61,198 bases of DNA. It comes from Oscillospiraceae bacterium. GTDB lineage: Bacteria > Bacillota > Clostridia > Christensenellales > Aristaeellaceae. This document shows positions 58,275 to 61,198 of this stretch, piece after piece. A program made the translations under genes and the position numbers. Every line of letters begins with the position of its first letter. The first letter of the stretch is position 1. The notes beneath the pieces are model-generated. The model was not told where the DNA came from. It saw only the letters and a program-made list of their open reading frames with translations, and ran no database searches. The stretch is taken from NCBI GenBank assembly GCA_031280145.1, contig JAITHB010000143.1, positions 1 through 61,198 of the forward strand, written 5' to 3'.

Positions 58275-59578
58275 TTTGTATCCCCCACTTCCGCCGACAC
58301 GTTTATATCGCCCGTGATTCCCGCAAGCTTGTCCGCCTTGAGGGTAACATGTTCCATTTCGCCGGGCGTCATTATCTGTTTCCTCGATTTATACAAAACT
58401 GTGCCGCCCGACGAGATTGTAAGGCTTGCGGGCTTCACGACGGATTTTACGCGGAAGAACACATCGACGTCGCGTCCCTGCTGCGGCGCAATCTTTTGGG
58501 GAACTGTATACGATACCTGACCCTTTGGAACAACCGTCAAACCACCCCGCCAAATCTGCGGATTTGTCGGGGACCCCGGTAATTCTTCATTCTTCATTAT
58601 TGATTCTTCATTTAATAACGCCGCGGCGCGTCCCGCCCGTTCCGCCTCGCGCGAGACGAAGTCGACCAAATCGTGCACATGCAGCGCGTTCCCGCAGGCG
58701 AATATTCCGGGGACGCTTGTCTCGCAGTTACCATCCACTATTGCGCCGCCCGTCACGGGGTCTATCGCGACGCCCGCCGCGCGCGCAAGCTCGTTCTCGG
58801 GGATAAGACCGACCGACAGCAGAAGGGTGTCGCATGGGATAAGGCGCGCGGTGTCCATGATTGGTCTGCGGTTTTCGTCAACCTGCGCGACCGTCACGCC
58901 CGTGACTCTGCGTCCGCCGTGAACCTGAACCACGGTTGTGTTGAACAGTAAGGGGATGTCATTATCGCGCACGCACTGCACGATATTGCGCGTGAGTCCG
59001 CTTGAATACGGCATAAGCTCCAGAACAAGCGACACATGCGCGCCTTCCCACGTCATGCGCCGCGCCATGATAAGCCCGATATCGCCGCTTCCGAGTATGA
59101 CGACCTCGCGCCCCGGCAAATATCCGTTTATGTTGACAAGCCGCTGCGCCGCGCCGGCGGTGTATACGCCCGCGGGTCTCGCGCCGGGTATGCCGATTGC
59201 GCCGCGCGTGCGTTCGCGGCAGCCCGTCGCCAGAATCACCGACCGCGCTTCTATCTTCATTAACCCTGACGAGGACGAAGCGGTTACATTCAACACACCC
59301 GTTTCCGCATAACGTTTGACAGACAGAACCATCGCTCCCGTCAAAACCTCTATGCCGTTATACAAAACCTTATCCGCGAACCGCTTCGCGTATTCGGGAC
59401 CCGTCAGCTCCTCGCCGAAGTAATGCAGGCCGAACCCGTTATGCACGCATTGGTTGAGTATGCCGCCCGTCCGATCGTCCCTCTCAAGAATAAGCACCTC
59501 CGCGCCCGTTTCATGCGCGGCGAGCGCGGCGGCAAGCCCCGCGGGACCCGCGCCGATTATTACTATATCGGTTTTCAT
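58271..59578 (-). CDS. NAD(P)/FAD-dependent oxidoreductase carrying repeat-derived residues near its C-terminus
   Basis: Pyridine nucleotide-disulfide oxidoreductase-type flavoprotein, called from ATG 59578 (435 residues); ATG 59602 is an alternative, and neither has a clear ribosome site. DIVIIGAGPAGLAAALAAHE binds FAD, REVVILGSGDIGLIMARRM binds NAD(P), and VPGIFACGNALHVHDLVDFV is the C-terminal FAD-contact region. After EAERAGRAAAL, where relatives pass quickly to a beta-rich C-terminus, this protein inserts NEESIMKNEELPGSPTNPQI then WRGG. The first part is encoded by an AT-rich repeat and the second by a PCE palindrome; normal sequence (VVPKGQVSYTVPQKI) resumes afterwards. The reading frame stays intact. 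The stop overlaps the DUF1667 gene. Confidence 0.88.
   Translation of the reverse strand: MKTDIVIIGAGPAGLAAALAAHETGAEVLILERDDRTGGILNQCVHNGFGLHYFGEELTGPEYAKRFADKVLYNGIEVLTGAMVLSVKRYAETGVLNVTASSSSGLMKIEARSVILATGCRERTRGAIGIPGARPAGVYTAGAAQRLVNINGYLPGREVVILGSGDIGLIMARRMTWEGAHVSLVLELMPYSSGLTRNIVQCVRDNDIPLLFNTTVVQVHGGRRVTGVTVAQVDENRRPIMDTARLIPCDTLLLSVGLIPENELARAAGVAIDPVTGGAIVDGNCETSVPGIFACGNALHVHDLVDFVSREAERAGRAAALLNEESIMKNEELPGSPTNPQIWRGGLTVVPKGQVSYTVPQKIAPQQGRDVDVFFRVKSVVKPASLTISSGGTVLYKSRKQIMTPGEMEHVTLKADKLAGITGDINVSAEVGDTK
58537..58579 (-). repeat. PCE copy H, inside the FAD oxidoreductase gene
   Basis: On the plus strand: TCAAACCACCCCGCCAAATC then TGCGGATTTGTCGGGGACCC then CGG. The gene reads the opposite strand, in the frame PGSPTNPQIWRGGLT, unlike copies A, C and D. 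So the element can be tolerated in either orientation. Confidence 0.92.
58580..58620 (-). repeat. Short AT-rich repeat (ATR-type unit) in frame next to PCE copy H
   Basis: ATTCTTCATTCTTCATTATT then GATTCTTCATTTAATAA on the plus strand is made of the same TTCATT units as the ATR inverted repeats. The gene reads it as NEESIMKNEEL. It directly abuts the PCE, so two repeat-derived segments sit side by side in one protein. Confidence 0.65.
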
Positions 59579-59639
59579 GTAGTTTGTCACAATTAAGCCC
59601 ATCCCGAAATGTTGTGTTTTGTAACCTAACTTGCTTAAA

Positions 59640-59975
59640 AGAATACACTAAAACTGAATCGTATGCAAGGAGTTGAATAATTAGGGATTAGGAGTGAGGG
59701 ATCAGGGATCGGAAAAATGCAGCGGGTAAATGTTTTAAAGGGCGGGCGGCCGAGGCGGCCGCCCCTACAGGTGAATCACCCCACCAAATCTGCGGATTTG
59801 GCGGGGACCCCGAGGTTTGTCTGCGTTCAATCGGGAAGGTATCGTAATATCTGTAGGGGCGGCCGCCTCGGTCGCCCGCGGTTTACGATACATCGCCCGG
59901 CGCAATATAACATACCCGCTGCATCGATTAAGTCCTCATTCTTAACTCCTGATTCCCAATTAAACTGGGGGTGGC
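59640..59975. repeat. GRE copy 7: composite inverted repeat with a PCE in its loop; fills the divergent gap
   Basis: The outer arms AATTAGGGATTAGGAGTGAG (from about 59679) and CTCATTCTTAACTCCTGATT then CCCAATTA (to about 59962) surround inner arms GGGCGGCCGAGGCGGCCGCC and then CCTACAG (about 59742-59770) and CTGTAGGGGCGGCCGCCTCG then GTCGCCC (about 59850-59877). A PCE lies between the inner arms. No gene is present in 59603-59979. This repeat separates the FAD oxidoreductase from the divergent AraC gene, the only GRE in a divergent gap. Confidence 0.8.
59774..59813. repeat. PCE copy I, in the loop of GRE copy 7
   Basis: AATCACCCCACCAAATCTGC then GGATTTGGCGGGGACCCCGA. One arm reads CCACC and the other GGCGG, a single mismatch. 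It is the second case of a PCE inside a GRE. Confidence 0.88.
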
Positions 59976-59979
59976 GCGT

Positions 59980-60822
59980 ATGCGCGGATTTTCAAGCTGT
60001 GACATGGTAATCACCGAAATAGAAAACGTGAAGCGTCTGAAAGAATCGGTCGCGGAGGGTGTGCAAAAAAGAGCGAAGGACACACCTGTCGGGCGAACGC
60101 TTCGCGGAAACACACACTGTATCATCCTGCTGACAAGCGTCGGCGACGGCGACGGCGACAAACACAAAGCGTTGGTTTCGCAGAACATGCGCTTGCAGGG
60201 CAAGAGCGGCAGTGTTTTCTTTCTGCCCGCGGGACGCGAATACCAATGGGAAGACGAGCCCGCGCCTGTGGCTTACGACGCGCTGCGCATCGTCTTCACG
60301 ACCGCGAACGAGATTCAAACGCGGCCGTTCGTCGTAAACACGCAGAAAACGAACAAATGGATAACCGTCGCAAGCTCGATTGAAAGCCTTTCGCAGGCTA
60401 AGAAGCCATCGAGCAAGGCGCGGTGCCTGTCGCTTCTGTATCAGGTTCTGGCAATGCTGGAAGAGGTTTCCGCAAGAAACGATATGCCCGCTTCACGACA
60501 GAATATGCTGGAAAAGGCTCTGGTATGCATTGAAGAAAACGTGAAGCAGCCGCAATTTTCCGTGGAATCGCTCGCGCCCATGACGGGTATGTGTCCGACA
60601 TACTTCCGTCAATTGTTCAGGCGCATGTACGGCAGCTCGCCCAAGCAGTATCTTTTGGAGAAGCGAATAAAGCTGGCGTGCGAGCTGCTCCTGAAAACTA
60701 ACCTCTACATCACCGCAATAGCGCGCGAATCGGGTTTCTCTTCATTGTATTATTTCAGCAAGGCGTTCAAGAGCGCGACGGGCAAAAGCCCGAGGGCGTT
60801 CCGCGAGAGCGGGCAGGCGTAG
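59980..60822 (+). CDS. AraC-family transcriptional regulator
   Basis: ATG 59980 follows GGGGGTG by 6 nt; GTG 59971 is part of that site. The 280-residue protein has an N-terminal cupin-like sensor (SGSVFFLPAGREYQWEDEP, residues about 75-95) and a C-terminal double helix-turn-helix: FSVESLAPMTGMCPTYFRQLFRRMYGSSPKQYLLEKRIK and ITAIARESGFSSLYYFSKAFKSATGKSPRAFRES. Regulators of this type usually respond to sugars and control nearby transport or hydrolase genes. The divergent FAD oxidoreductase operon or a gene just beyond the right edge are candidate targets. Confidence 0.92.
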   Translation: MRGFSSCDMVITEIENVKRLKESVAEGVQKRAKDTPVGRTLRGNTHCIILLTSVGDGDGDKHKALVSQNMRLQGKSGSVFFLPAGREYQWEDEPAPVAYDALRIVFTTANEIQTRPFVVNTQKTNKWITVASSIESLSQAKKPSSKARCLSLLYQVLAMLEEVSARNDMPASRQNMLEKALVCIEENVKQPQFSVESLAPMTGMCPTYFRQLFRRMYGSSPKQYLLEKRIKLACELLLKTNLYITAIARESGFSSLYYFSKAFKSATGKSPRAFRESGQA

Positions 60823-60831
60823 TCCGGTTAG

Positions 60832-61090
60832 GTAAAAGGTACGAGGTATCAGGTATAAGGTATAAGGCGTTTGGTTAGGTATCCCCTGTATGCCTAAATG
60901 TAGTCATACAGGGGATATCTGTGTGGGAATAGGGATTGCGGCGAGTCGTACGTTCCCTGCATTGCGGGTGGGTCGTACGAGTGACAGGCGGGCGATTGGA
61001 AATCTCCCCTACAAATATTAATTTGCATTTCATCGGGCGATTGTACATCCCCAAACCTTTGTAGGGGCGATTTCCAATCCAATGTCATTA
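60832..61090. repeat. GRE copy 8 with GGTA(C/T)(G/A)AGGTAT-type tandem units
   Basis: GGTACGAGGTATCAGGTATA then AGGTATAAGG (from 60837) is a run of short degenerate repeats. The GRE arms follow: GGGTCGTACGAGTGACAGGC then GGGCGATTGGAAATCTCCCC (about 60968-61010), and TTTGTAGGGGCGATTTCCAA (about 61059-61078). Its arms match GRE copy 3 closely (GGTCGTACG, GGGCGATTGGAAAT). A smaller hairpin (CCCCTGTATG/CATACAGGGG) lies near 60884-60916. No gene is visible in this gap of about 300 nt. Confidence 0.7.
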
Positions 61091-61130
61091 ACTTAAGAAT
61101 TGCAGAAGAGGAAAAGAGGGGGTAAAATAT

Positions 61131-61198
61131 ATGCGGGTGAAGAGGGATGAAAAAGCATATAGAAGAAATGCTGGAAACATTGCAAAAGGCAGCGCATG
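61131..61198 (+). CDS. Start of an unidentified gene, cut by the right edge
   Basis: GAGGGGG lies 9 nt before ATG 61131 (MRVKRDEKAYRRNAGNIAKG). A second ATG at 61147 in another frame opens KKHIEEMLETLQKAAH, which looks more like a natural helical protein and has GGGTGA at suitable distance. Which is translated cannot be decided from 68 nt. No function can be proposed. Confidence 0.35.
   Translation, partial: MRVKRDEKAYRRNAGNIAKGSA

Overview
The window looks like a chromosomal contig from an uncultured, endospore-forming member of the Clostridia (Bacillota). SpoVT, a 26-residue SpoVM-like protein, PlsY, ScpA/ScpB, BioY- and ECF-type transporters, LplB/YtcP-type sugar permeases and strong GGAGG ribosome sites all point that way. 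The lineage within Clostridia is inference. Positions 1-2000 are visibly AT-rich and end with a tyrosine recombinase, so they are probably the end of an integrated mobile element.

Layout. 1-1956: mobile-element end (DUF6431-like fragment, small ORF, integrase). 2220-7084: cell-surface glycan module (beta-helix GH28/GH49-like protein and an anchored F5/8 domain on minus; two secreted proteins with tandem beta-sandwich domains on plus). 7353-16511: housekeeping (spoVT, hflX, lgt-pncB, P-loop kinase, phosphohexomutase-transketolase, small transporter). 16806-22081: minus-strand membrane proteins and M50 protease-scpA-scpB. 22221-23477: 5'-truncated pilin-repeat protein. 23581-28462: ECF S component, glycogen phosphorylase, GH13 alpha-glucosidase. 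28452-32368: radical SAM/DUF512-der-plsY-mntP operon. 32525-33544: gap. 33697-38432: oligogalacturonate lyase divergent from a complete sugar-type ABC importer lacking its ATPase. 38668-38744: tRNA-Arg(CCU). 38860-46286: SH3 protein and an oligopeptide ABC importer interrupted by a Uma2-family gene. 46361-50878: YkvI-like protein, spoVM, BioY, nitroreductase with an in-frame amber codon, D-2-hydroxyacid dehydrogenase. 51034-55575: heterodimeric ABC exporter and an Ogt-type protein. 55821-61198: CBM9-like protein, TtcA, dUTPase, DUF1667 plus FAD oxidoreductase, AraC regulator, partial ORF.

The most unusual feature is a set of three dispersed repeat families. (1) PCE, a palindromic element of about 40-46 bp with core CCCCGCCAAA...TTTGGCGGGG, at nine sites (ten copies). 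Four copies lie in-frame inside real genes (hflX, the Uma2 gene, the ykvI-like gene, the FAD oxidoreductase). Three of these encode the same peptide, INHPAK(T/S)A(V/N)L(S/A)GTP. One copy is inserted into another copy, and two lie inside members of family 2. The closest described analogy I know is the Rickettsia palindromic elements. (2) GRE, long GC-rich inverted repeats with arms like GTAGGGGCGA...TCGCCC, mostly between convergent genes. (3) ATR, AT-rich inverted repeats (AAAAATTAA/TTAATTTTT type), also mostly at convergent 3' junctions.

A second genome-level signal is a recurring promoter layout in which a near-consensus -10 box lies only 6-8 nt before the start codon and no ribosome site is present (phosphohexomutase, radical SAM/DUF512, ttcA, ECF S component, M50 protease). 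This predicts leaderless mRNAs. All family calls come from reading motifs by eye. No searches were run.
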